5,009 nucleotides of DNA from Nitrospira sp. (GCA_026994095.1 JALWRU010000285.1:1-5009), one strand, 5' to 3'; counted from the stretch's first letter, positions 1 through 5,009 are shown. Notes: a model not told the origin generated them from the letters alone. Numbers and translations: made by a program.

Positions 1-2
1 GT

Positions 3-392
3 GTCGAAGTGATGCTTGATGTGCTGGTCTCCAAACGGCCACTCATGCGTCATCAGATTTTGATGTCAGAGGACTTGGGCACCGCCCGGATTGCACTCAG
101 CAAAGCGCCGGTAGATCGACTGCCCACCGACACCGTTCGCAGCTTGCGAGCTGCGGTGCGGATTCCCGCCGGTCGGCCCATTACCCGCCGCATGGTGGAG
201 GCCATTCCGGTGATTCATCGGGGCGATCGGGTGACCTTGCTGGCCCAGGGCCCCGGCCTGCGCATCACCGCGCAAGGCGAAGCCCGCGAAGACGGGGCGC
301 CAGAGGGTGCCATTCAGGTACTCAACCTGACCTCGCGCCGTATGGTGCAGGGTCGGGTACTCGACGCCGGTACCGTGGAGGTAGGATTTTAA
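3..392 (+). CDS. flgA: FlgA, flagellar P-ring assembly chaperone (partial, N-terminus outside window)
   Basis: FlgA is a periplasmic chaperone that helps FlgI subunits assemble into the P ring around the rod. The frame is open from the left edge and 129 residues are visible. It opens with an SAF-type segment (VLVSKRPLMRHQIL, about residues 7-20), followed by AAVRIPAGRPI and then IHRGDRVTLLAQG. The C-terminal FlgA signature follows: a G-A-x-x-D-G-A-like stretch, IQVLNLTSRRMVQGRV, and a final TVEVGF. The GTG at 9 and ATG at 12 sit directly before the conserved domain and have no Shine-Dalgarno sequence visible. I therefore read them as internal codons, with the signal peptide and N-terminal domain (roughly 90-120 residues in the family) upstream of the window. 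The stop TAA overlaps the flgH ATG by one base (TAATG). Placement before flgH fits a flgG-flgA-flgH order. Family assignment is firm; the true start is unseen. Confidence 0.93.
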   Translation, partial: VEVMLDVLVSKRPLMRHQILMSEDLGTARIALSKAPVDRLPTDTVRSLRAAVRIPAGRPITRRMVEAIPVIHRGDRVTLLAQGPGLRITAQGEAREDGAPEGAIQVLNLTSRRMVQGRVLDAGTVEVGF

Positions 393-1075
393 TGCAGCTC
401 CGTCAGGTCATACAGATCACCCTGTCGGGTTGCATACTCGGATTGGCGGCGGCCGGATGCGCCAGTGGACCCATGCCGTCGTTACCTGAGGGGGGGATGG
501 CGGCCAAGGTAACCCACTTCGATGCACCGGCCGCCCCCATTACTACGGAAGGCTCCCTGTGGGTGACCCACCGGGCAGGCAGCCTGTTTGAGGATACCCG
601 CGCACGCGGGGTGGGCGATCTGGTCATGGTGCGGGTGGTGGAGAACGCCAGCGGCACCAAGGACGCCACTACCAGTACCAAACGCGGCTCCAAATTATCG
701 ACTGCAATCACTACCTTTTTTGCTGCGCCGGTAGCCAACCGCAACATTGATGTGGGAGTGACCAACGAATTTGACGGCAGCGGCAAGACCACCCGTTCCG
801 GCAGATTGACCGCACTGGTGGCGGCAGTGGTGACCGAGCGGCTGTCCAACGGCAATCTGGTCATTCAGGGCACCCGCGAGATTCAGGTCAATGAAGAGAC
901 CCAGGTGATTCAACTCAGCGGAGTGGTGCGGCCCACCGACATCTCCACTGACAACATCATCGCCTCATCGCGTATCGCCGACGCCCGTATTACCTACACC
1001 GGGTTGGGTGTGGTGGACGAAAAACAACGCCCCGGCTGGTTTACCCGGCTGGTGGACTACCTGACACCATTCTGA
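392..1075 (+). CDS. flgH: FlgH, flagellar L-ring lipoprotein
   Basis: FlgH forms the outer-membrane L ring, the bushing through which the flagellar rod passes. The protein has 227 residues, close to the family norm. The N-terminus is a lipoprotein signal peptide with a lipobox ending AAGC, so the lipidated residue is probably Cys23. The +2 residue is Ala, not Asp, which fits outer-membrane sorting. Family motifs appear in order: EGSLW (53-57), SLFEDTRARGVGDLV (64-78), the FDGSGKTTRSGRL stretch (127-139), LSNGNLVIQGTREIQVN (151-167), GVVRPTDI (177-184), and the end PGWFTRLVDYLTPF. The ATG is supported by GGAGG at 377-381, ten bases upstream, and by the one-base overlap with the flgA stop. A second Cys (LSGC, Cys14) matches a lipobox but lies too close to the N-terminus to leave a normal hydrophobic core. 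A G7 run at 490-496 falls in the variable linker before the conserved domain. Confidence 0.98.
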   Translation: MQLRQVIQITLSGCILGLAAAGCASGPMPSLPEGGMAAKVTHFDAPAAPITTEGSLWVTHRAGSLFEDTRARGVGDLVMVRVVENASGTKDATTSTKRGSKLSTAITTFFAAPVANRNIDVGVTNEFDGSGKTTRSGRLTALVAAVVTERLSNGNLVIQGTREIQVNEETQVIQLSGVVRPTDISTDNIIASSRIADARITYTGLGVVDEKQRPGWFTRLVDYLTPF

Positions 1076-2208
1076 TGATGAACACGCCCATGCGATCCAT
1101 CTGGACCGATAAAATGCGGCTGCTGATCGTTGCAGTCACCACCTTGCTGGTGTTGACGGTGACGGTAGCAGAGGCCGCCCGGTTGAAAGATTTGACCACC
1201 ATCTCCGGGGTGCGCGACAACCCGTTGGTGGGTTACGGCATGGTCATTGGTCTGTCGGGCACCGGCGACAAGTCGGGTACCGGATTCACCAACCAGTCCC
1301 TGTCGAGCATGCTCAACAAACTGGGGGTCACCCTGAACCCGGACGAGGTCAAGGTGAAGAACGTGGCCTCGGTCATGGTGACCGCGAGTTTGCCGCCCTT
1401 CGCCCGCCCCGGTCAGAAGCTGGATGTGACGATTTCGTCTCTGGGAGACGCCACCAGTCTGCAAGGAGGCACCCTCCTGATTACCCCCTTGAAGGCGGCT
1501 AACGGTGAGGTGTACGCAGTGGCCCAGGGCCCCCTGTCAGTGGGTGGTTTTATCGGTGGTGCCGGTGGCGATACGGTCGTTAAAAACCACGTGACGGTCG
1601 GTCGTATCAGCGGCGGTGCATCGGTGGAGCAGCAGGTGGCGATCAACCTGAACAGCCGCCAGAAACTCTCTTTTTTGTTAAACCGCCCGGACTACGCTAC
1701 CGCTATGCAGGTGGCCATGCAGATCAACCGTTCGATCGGTGACAATGTGGCGCTGGCCGTCGATGGCGGGGTGGTGGATGTAGCAATTCCGGAAGGGTAC
1801 CGCCATCAGGTAGTGAGCATGCTGTCCCGCTTGCAGGCGCTGGAGGTCCAGGTGGATGTTCCGGCGGTGGTGGTGGTCAACGAGCGGACCGGCACGGTGG
1901 TGGTGGGTGAGAACGTGCGTATCCGGCAGGTGGCCATCGCCCACGGCAACCTCAATATTCGGATCTCTTCCGAGGCCGAAGTCTCTCAGCCGGGGCCGCT
2001 CTCCGATGGGGTGACCGCCGTGGTGAACCAGCAGGATGTTTCCATTTCCGAAGAGGGCGGTGCGCTGATTGTATTGCCTGAAGGGGTGCGCCTGTCAGAT
2101 GTCGTTGGCGCATTGAATGCCATCGGTGTGACCCCCCGTGATCTGGTGGCCATCCTGCAATCCCTGCGGGCTGCCGGTGCGTTGATCGCTGACCTGGAGA
2201 TGATCTGA
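1075..2208 (+). CDS. flgI: FlgI, flagellar P-ring protein
   Basis: FlgI is exported by Sec to the periplasm and forms the P ring around the distal rod in the peptidoglycan layer, helped by FlgA. The protein has 377 residues, near the usual 360-375. A hydrophobic signal segment (about residues 15-31) ends in AEA|ARLKDL, so cleavage after Ala34 is likely. The mature part carries the family hallmarks: ISGVRDNPLVGYGMVIGLSGTGD (43-65), KNVASVMVTASLPPFARPGQ (95-114), SSLGDATSLQGGTL (121-134), NGEVYAVAQGPLSVGG (143-158), VVNERTGTVVVG (268-279), AIAHGNLNI (288-295) and the end VTPRDLVAILQSLRAAGALI. The start at 1075 overlaps the flgH stop (TGATG) and lacks a Shine-Dalgarno sequence, so coupled initiation is likely. 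Met codons at 1078, 1090 and 1114 are alternatives; the one at 1114 would give a more standard short signal peptide. The protein contains no cysteine, unlike E. coli FlgI, which has a disulfide. Confidence 0.98.
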   Translation: MMNTPMRSIWTDKMRLLIVAVTTLLVLTVTVAEAARLKDLTTISGVRDNPLVGYGMVIGLSGTGDKSGTGFTNQSLSSMLNKLGVTLNPDEVKVKNVASVMVTASLPPFARPGQKLDVTISSLGDATSLQGGTLLITPLKAANGEVYAVAQGPLSVGGFIGGAGGDTVVKNHVTVGRISGGASVEQQVAINLNSRQKLSFLLNRPDYATAMQVAMQINRSIGDNVALAVDGGVVDVAIPEGYRHQVVSMLSRLQALEVQVDVPAVVVVNERTGTVVVGENVRIRQVAIAHGNLNIRISSEAEVSQPGPLSDGVTAVVNQQDVSISEEGGALIVLPEGVRLSDVVGALNAIGVTPRDLVAILQSLRAAGALIADLEMI

Positions 2209-2636
2209 TGGACCCGCTGATGCCGGGGCGATCGATCCCCTTGCCCAGCCGCCCTCAGGCGAGCAGTTCGTTAGCTGCCCGGCGGCGGGTAGATGGTGCG
2301 GCCGACAACGCCGAGGCTGCCCGACAGATCGAAGGACTTTTTTTAGGTGAAATGCTCAAGGCCATGCGCAAAAGTGTGCCAGAGAGCGGTCTCATGTCTG
2401 GTGGCCGGGGTGAGGATGTAATGCGGTCGTTTCAGGACGAGGCATTGGCCCAGTCCATGGCGGCCCAGGGCGGTTTCGGGCTGGCAGCGCACCTGCTCAA
2501 GGCCATGGATCGGATGGATGGCGTTGCGGCTAAAAAGGTCGACAGTGGCACCGGGGAAAACAGTGATAAAGACGCGAGTAGTGGCGCGGAACTGGGCCTG
2601 AACCGGCCCGGAAATGTACAAGGTTCGGAGGGCTGA
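2208..2636 (+). CDS. flgJ: FlgJ-type rod-binding protein, single domain (no muramidase domain)
   Basis: This is the rod-binding (N-terminal) half of FlgJ, which caps the growing rod in the periplasm. It has 142 residues against about 310-400 for two-domain FlgJ. The conserved block runs from about residue 36 to 103: EAARQIEGLFLGEMLKAMRK, then a GRGEDVMRSFQDEALAQSMA stretch and GGFGLAAHLLKAM. The C-terminal peptidoglycan-hydrolase domain of enteric FlgJ is absent. A polar, Gly/Ser/Asp/Glu-rich tail of about 38 residues takes its place. No muramidase remnant is visible in the 173 bases downstream, so this looks like the native short form and not a recent truncation. The ATG overlaps the flgI stop (TGATG) and has GGAG at 2196-2199, eight bases upstream. 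Codons 44-46 (CTT TTT TTA) form a T7 run in the heart of the domain. Family assignment is strong. The symbol flgJ is used for the short form by convention. Confidence 0.9.
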   Translation: MDPLMPGRSIPLPSRPQASSSLAARRRVDGAADNAEAARQIEGLFLGEMLKAMRKSVPESGLMSGGRGEDVMRSFQDEALAQSMAAQGGFGLAAHLLKAMDRMDGVAAKKVDSGTGENSDKDASSGAELGLNRPGNVQGSEG

Positions 2637-2677
2637 ACCAAATGGTGCATAGTGGACAAAATTGTAATAAGAGGTTG

Positions 2678-2696
2678 AAACTAAACAAGTTTTTTT
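2678..2696 (+). terminator. Weak hairpin plus T tract after flgJ (possible partial terminator)
   Basis: AAACT (2678-2682) can pair with AGTTT (2688-2692) around the loop AAACA. The run of T continues to 2696, seven T in all from 2690. An outer GGTT (2673-2676) could also pair with GACC (2697-2700) across an internal loop. The stem is short and AT-only, so this is at best a weak or partial terminator between flgJ and flgM. It sits in the one AT-rich patch of the window, between the flgJ stop and the candidate flgM promoter. Confidence 0.25.
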
Positions 2697-2706
2697 GACC
2701 AATCCT

Positions 2707-2733
2707 TAAGCGGTGCGACCTCATTCCCGAAGA
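2707..2733 (+). promoter_or_regulatory. Candidate sigma-28 (FliA) promoter for flgM-flgN-flgK
   Basis: TAAG (2707-2710) lies 15 bases before CCCGAAGA (2726-2733). The sigma-28 consensus is TAAA, a 15-base spacer, then GCCGATAA. The -35 core matches 3 of 4 and the -10 matches 5 of 8, including the CCGA core, with correct spacing. Transcription would begin near 2740 and leave a leader of about 70 bases before the flgM ATG. Sigma-28 promoters before flgM are well known in enterics and pseudomonads, which supports the call. The match is imperfect, and no good sigma-70 or sigma-54 promoter was found in the same gap. Confidence 0.42.
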
Positions 2734-2757
2734 AGAGGGCGTGAGTCGTACGGTAGA

Positions 2758-2766
2758 TAAGGAGGT
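2758..2766 (+). promoter_or_regulatory. Perfect nine-base Shine-Dalgarno sequence in the flgM leader
   Basis: TAAGGAGGT is fully complementary to the usual 16S rRNA 3' tail. The only start codon near it is GTG at 2777, eleven bases beyond the GGAGG, in frame with flgM. Initiation there would add 11 residues to FlgM. The extension does not resemble FlgM N-termini I know. The site may therefore be a ribosome standby site, a minor start, or chance. Confidence 0.4.
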
Positions 2767-2773
2767 CGTAGCA

Positions 2774-2789
2774 GACGTGAAATTACGTC
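2774..2789 (+). promoter_or_regulatory. Small inverted repeat between the two Shine-Dalgarno sites of flgM
   Basis: GACGTG (2774-2779) can pair with TACGTC (2784-2789) around AAAT, giving five Watson-Crick pairs plus one G-U pair. The repeat holds the alternative GTG start (2777-2779) in its stem and ends four bases before the second Shine-Dalgarno sequence. It could be an RNA hairpin or a DNA operator half-site pair. Its function is inferred from position only. Confidence 0.25.
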
Positions 2790-2792
2790 AAC

Positions 2793-2804
2793 AAGGAAGG
2801 AGAG
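2793..2804 (+). promoter_or_regulatory. Ribosome binding site deciding the flgM start
   Basis: AAGGAAGGAGAG is a strong purine-rich Shine-Dalgarno sequence. Its GGAG (2799-2802) lies seven bases before the ATG at 2810. This optimal spacing favours that ATG over the upstream in-frame GTG codons at 2741 and 2777. Confidence 0.75.
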
Positions 2805-2809
2805 TAGGC

Positions 2810-3121
2810 ATGAACGTTGAGGGGACTTACGGGCCTGCATTGTTAGCTAATCATTCGTCCGCGCCGGTGGCAGGTGCAGACAAAAAGAGCGCCGGTACCT
2901 CCGGGGACCGTAGCGCGCAGCCGGAGGGCAGCCGTGTCGTGCTGTCGGATCGGGCCAAGGGCATGTTGTCGATTCGTGAAGCGGTCGACAAGGCTCCGGA
3001 TGTGCGGGAATCCCGCGTGCTGGAGTTGAAAGCGGCGTTGGAAGCGGGCACCTATGACATCAGCGGCAAGCTGGTGGCTCAGTCCATGGTGCGTAGCGCA
3101 GCACTGGAAGCGTTCGCTTAA
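2810..3121 (+). CDS. flgM: FlgM, anti-sigma-28 factor
   Basis: FlgM binds sigma-28 (FliA) in the cytoplasm and blocks late flagellar genes. Once the hook is complete it is exported through the flagellar type III apparatus, which frees sigma-28. From the ATG at 2810 the protein has 103 residues, the usual family size. The N-terminal 40 residues are polar and low in complexity (GADKKSAGTSGDRSAQPEG), as expected for the disordered export region. The C-terminal sigma-binding region is clear: SRVVLSDRAKGM (41-52), then KAPDVRESRVLELKAALEAG (61-80), TYDISGKLVAQSMV and a final helix. The start was chosen for its optimally spaced ribosome binding site. The frame is open back to GTG 2741, but that would place the start inside the likely promoter region. 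The flgN ATG follows four bases after the stop, so the two are probably co-translated. Confidence 0.93.
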   Translation: MNVEGTYGPALLANHSSAPVAGADKKSAGTSGDRSAQPEGSRVVLSDRAKGMLSIREAVDKAPDVRESRVLELKAALEAGTYDISGKLVAQSMVRSAALEAFA

Positions 3122-3125
3122 CGCC

Positions 3126-3605
3126 ATGCAATCCACACTGGAGTTATTGCAGGAAGGGGCAGACCTTCAAGGCAGCCTGTGTCAGGTGCTACTGCGGGAA
3201 CGCACGGCACTGGTGGCGCACGAGGTGGAAGGACTGCAAGCGGCCAACGATGAGCGTGACACACTATTGGCGCGTCTGGCGGAGTGGTCCGATCAGGCCC
3301 AGAGCCTGCTACAGGCCGGAGCCGCTGATACCGATGCCGGTGGTGAGCCGAGTCTGGGGGGGCTGGTAAAACAGTTGCCTCGTGCGCTCACACAGCGTGG
3401 TAATGACTGCCTGAGCCGCCTCCGTCGGCGGGCAGAGGAGGCGCACCAACTGGCGGCCACCAACCACATTCTGGTGTCCCGCAATATGGATCTGGTCAGC
3501 CGCACGCTGGCGTTCTATACCGGTGGTACCGCTGCCGCCACCTATACCGCCCACGGCGCGGTTGCAGACAGCGGCAGTCAACCGGTGGTTGAGGCCAACG
3601 GCTGA
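3126..3605 (+). CDS. flgN: FlgN, export chaperone for FlgK and FlgL
   Basis: FlgN is a cytoplasmic type III export chaperone that holds FlgK and FlgL before secretion. In Salmonella it also affects flgM translation. The protein has 159 residues and reads as a largely helical, charged, coiled-coil-like chain. The first helix region shows LLQEGADLQGSLCQVLLRER (7-26), then a LQAANDERDTLLARLAEW stretch (37-54). The family's C-terminal signature is visible as NHILVSRNMDLVSRTLAFYTGG (113-134) followed by TYTAHG (139-144). FlgN sequences diverge strongly, so the call rests on this pattern plus the position between flgM and flgK. The ATG at 3126 was preferred to an upstream in-frame codon at 3054 because the earlier start would overlap flgM by about 70 bases. 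There is no well-spaced Shine-Dalgarno sequence (GGAAG lies 15 bases upstream), which suggests re-initiation after flgM. A G7 run occurs at 3356-3362. Confidence 0.87.
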   Translation: MQSTLELLQEGADLQGSLCQVLLRERTALVAHEVEGLQAANDERDTLLARLAEWSDQAQSLLQAGAADTDAGGEPSLGGLVKQLPRALTQRGNDCLSRLRRRAEEAHQLAATNHILVSRNMDLVSRTLAFYTGGTAAATYTAHGAVADSGSQPVVEANG

Positions 3606-5009
3606 TGTCGCTGGGACCGATCATGGATACCGCCCGGCAGGGGCTGACCGCTTCGCGCTTTGGCATGGAGTTGGTGGGGCGCAATATCGCCAATGCCTCT
3701 GATGCCAGTTATACCCGTCAGGAAGTACAGTTTGAAAACCTGAGCCCCAACGGTGTGCGTAACTGGATCGTGCGGGCGCAGGTGGACAGTTTTCTGGAAG
3801 GCCGTATTACTCAGGAGCAGCAGACCGAAGGCCGTCTGGAGGCAGAGCAGTCGTTACTGTCGGAGGTGTCGGGCATCTTTGGCTCCACCGAATCCGGGCT
3901 GGACAATGCCATCGGCCAGTTTTTTGGATCGGTCTCGGCCTTGGCCACCACCCCGGCGGGCACGGTTGAGCGGGCCAGCATGCTGTTTAGTGCAGATTCG
4001 CTGGTCAACGAATTTACCCGCGAGAGTACGGCTTTGCAGCAGTTGAGTCTGGAGGTGGATCAGGACATCTCCAACACCCTTACACGAATCAATTCACTGG
4101 CCAGCAACATCGCCGAATTGAACTTGCAGATTGCCTCCGCAGGAGACAAGGACGGTGCCAGCAGCCTACTGCGGGACCAGCGACAAAGTACCGCCGAAGA
4201 GTTGGCCGGGCTGGTGGGTGTCGATACCTATCTGGATGGTCAGGAGCGCATGGCGGTAGTGATCGGTGGCGGTATTCCACTGGTGGAATCGACCCACTCC
4301 TTTCAATTGGCGTTGGGCGGTGCCACCGGGTTTGTGCAGCACGCAGGCATCGCGGTGGAGTCCAGCAGTGGTTCTCAGGTCGATGTAACGGCTCGTATTA
4401 CCAACGGTAAATTGGCCGGGCTGATGCGGGTACGGGATCAGGTGGTGGACGATGCCGCCGCTGATCTGGACCGGATCGCTGCTGCCATGACGCTGGAATT
4501 CAACCGGGTTCACGCTCAGGGCTATGGGCTGGATGGAACTACCGGCGACAACTTTTTCTCTCCCCTGTCGGCCTCCAGCGCAGGCAATGGAGACAATCGG
4601 GGTGGTGTGACGGTCACTGCGTCGATCACCGATATGGCAGCAGTCACGCTGGACGACTATCAGGTGGTGTTTACTTCGGCCACCCAATTTGATGTGCATA
4701 ACGCCACTCAGGGTACGGTGATCTCCAGCGGCAACGCCTATACCACTGGCATGAGTGTGACGGTGGGTGGGGTGCAGATCGGGTTGGCAGATGGCACCGG
4801 CGCACCGGTGGCGGGCGACCGTTATGCCATCTCCACCACCCGCAATACCGCCGCCAACATGCAGGTGATTTTAACCGACGACCGGGCCATTGCGGCTTCG
4901 GGTAGTACCGCCACGCTGCCGGGCGACAATACCAATGCGCTGGCCCTGTCGCAGTTATCCAGTGCCAAGCTGCTGGACGGAGGCACCTTGACCCCCCCCC
5001 CCCCCCCCC
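3605..5009 (+). CDS. flgK: FlgK, hook-filament junction protein 1 (partial, C-terminus outside window)
   Basis: FlgK (HAP1) is secreted through the flagellar apparatus and forms the first junction layer between hook and filament. The ATG overlaps the flgN stop (TGATG), with a weak GAGG ten bases upstream, and the frame stays open to the window end (468 codons). The N-terminal rod/hook motif is present: DTARQGLTASRFGMELVGRN (8-27) and NIANASDASYTRQ (27-39), in which the usual TPGY is DASY. Middle landmarks are FNRVHAQGYGLDG (299-311) and DNFF (315-318). Next come the GDRYAISTTRNTAANMQV region typical of larger FlgK proteins, and DNTNALALSQL (441-451) with KLLDGGTLT, which normally precedes the C-terminal D0 helix. 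About 60-80 residues, including that helix, are missing. The final codons are CCC from an 18-C run and are probably not genuine coding sequence. The adjacent flgN encodes its chaperone. Confidence 0.95.
   Translation, partial: MSLGPIMDTARQGLTASRFGMELVGRNIANASDASYTRQEVQFENLSPNGVRNWIVRAQVDSFLEGRITQEQQTEGRLEAEQSLLSEVSGIFGSTESGLDNAIGQFFGSVSALATTPAGTVERASMLFSADSLVNEFTRESTALQQLSLEVDQDISNTLTRINSLASNIAELNLQIASAGDKDGASSLLRDQRQSTAEELAGLVGVDTYLDGQERMAVVIGGGIPLVESTHSFQLALGGATGFVQHAGIAVESSSGSQVDVTARITNGKLAGLMRVRDQVVDDAAADLDRIAAAMTLEFNRVHAQGYGLDGTTGDNFFSPLSASSAGNGDNRGGVTVTASITDMAAVTLDDYQVVFTSATQFDVHNATQGTVISSGNAYTTGMSVTVGGVQIGLADGTGAPVAGDRYAISTTRNTAANMQVILTDDRAIAASGSTATLPGDNTNALALSQLSSAKLLDGGTLTPPPPP
4992..5009 (+). 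repeat. Terminal poly-C tract (18 C), probable contig-end artefact
   Basis: Eighteen consecutive C end the window inside the flgK frame and would encode polyproline directly after GGTLT. FlgK proteins usually continue there with a Phe/Tyr- and Gln-rich helical segment, so polyproline is unexpected. A run of one base ending exactly at the sequence edge suggests a sequencing or assembly artefact. A genuine homopolymer at which assembly broke cannot be excluded. Confidence 0.7.

Noticed and set aside
392..436. LSGC at FlgH residues 11-14 as the lipidation site
   Set aside because: It is a better textbook lipobox than AAGC at 20-23, but it leaves a hydrophobic core of only about six residues. 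Cys23 gives a normal-length lipoprotein signal peptide.
597..610. CCCGCG-CA-CGCGGG inverted repeat in flgH
   Set aside because: A short GC-only repeat inside a conserved coding segment (DTRARGVGD). It is explained by codon content and is not followed by a T tract.
403..864. Long minus-strand open frame opposite flgH
   Set aside because: It lies wholly within a well-conserved flgH, shows no family motif, and is explained by the GC-rich codon pattern of the sense gene. The other minus-strand frames across flgI, flgN and flgK were dismissed for the same reason.
1436..1450. CGTCTC-TGG-GAGACG hairpin in flgI
   Set aside because: It lies in the strongly conserved SSLGDA coding motif with no T tract. 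Six pairs in a GC-rich gene are expected by chance.
1671..1677. Second in-phase slippery heptamer (T TTT TTG) in flgI
   Set aside because: A weak slippery sequence with no evident stimulatory structure or useful alternative frame. The reading frame is conserved straight through.
2675..2703. Sigma-70-like promoter from TTGAAA (2675) or TTGACC (2695)
   Set aside because: No acceptable -10 hexamer occurs 16-18 bases downstream of either (ACCAAT and ACCTCA at 17 bases).
2741..2809. GTG at 2741 as the flgM start
   Set aside because: It has no Shine-Dalgarno sequence at proper spacing, would lie at or near the predicted transcript start, and adds 23 residues not typical of FlgM. The ATG at 2810 has an optimal site.
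3753..4046. 97-codon plus-strand frame inside flgK
   Set aside because: It is in a different frame from flgK, whose own frame shows continuous family conservation through this stretch. The alternative product is Arg/Trp/Pro-rich and resembles nothing known.

Overview
The window is a stretch of a flagellar biosynthesis operon from a Gram-negative bacterium. All genes lie on the + strand and are tightly packed: flgA (5' end missing), flgH, flgI, single-domain flgJ, a 173-bp intergenic region, flgM, flgN, and flgK (3' end missing). An outer-membrane L-ring lipoprotein (FlgH) and a secreted periplasmic P-ring protein (FlgI) show that the cell has two membranes. The DNA looks moderately GC-rich, apart from an AT-rich patch just after flgJ. 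The order flgA-H-I-J-M-N-K, with a short FlgJ lacking the muramidase domain, recalls gene orders I remember from deltaproteobacterial (Desulfobacterota) and some other non-enteric proteobacterial lineages. It differs from the enteric layout, where flgAMN is separate from flgB-L. The lineage cannot be fixed from this sequence alone.

Positions 1-2636 hold the basal-body ring block. FlgA is the periplasmic chaperone for P-ring assembly, FlgI forms the P ring, FlgH forms the L ring, and FlgJ caps the growing rod. Each junction here is a one-base stop/start overlap (TAATG or TGATG), which suggests translational coupling.

Positions 2637-2809 are the only real non-coding gap. It holds a weak hairpin followed by a T tract, a candidate sigma-28 (FliA-type) promoter, and a flgM leader. 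The leader has two strong Shine-Dalgarno sequences with a small inverted repeat between them.

Positions 2810-5009 hold the late hook-filament junction block. FlgM is the anti-sigma-28 factor. FlgN is the secretion chaperone for FlgK and FlgL. FlgK is hook-filament junction protein 1. FlgM export after hook completion releases sigma-28, so a sigma-28 promoter in front of flgM would give the usual autoregulatory loop.

The sequence ends in a run of 18 C inside flgK, where family conservation predicts something other than polyproline. This is most likely a contig-end artefact. I see no mobile element, RNA gene, CRISPR array or novel system. The region is an ordinary flagellar operon whose most interesting part is the flgM leader.
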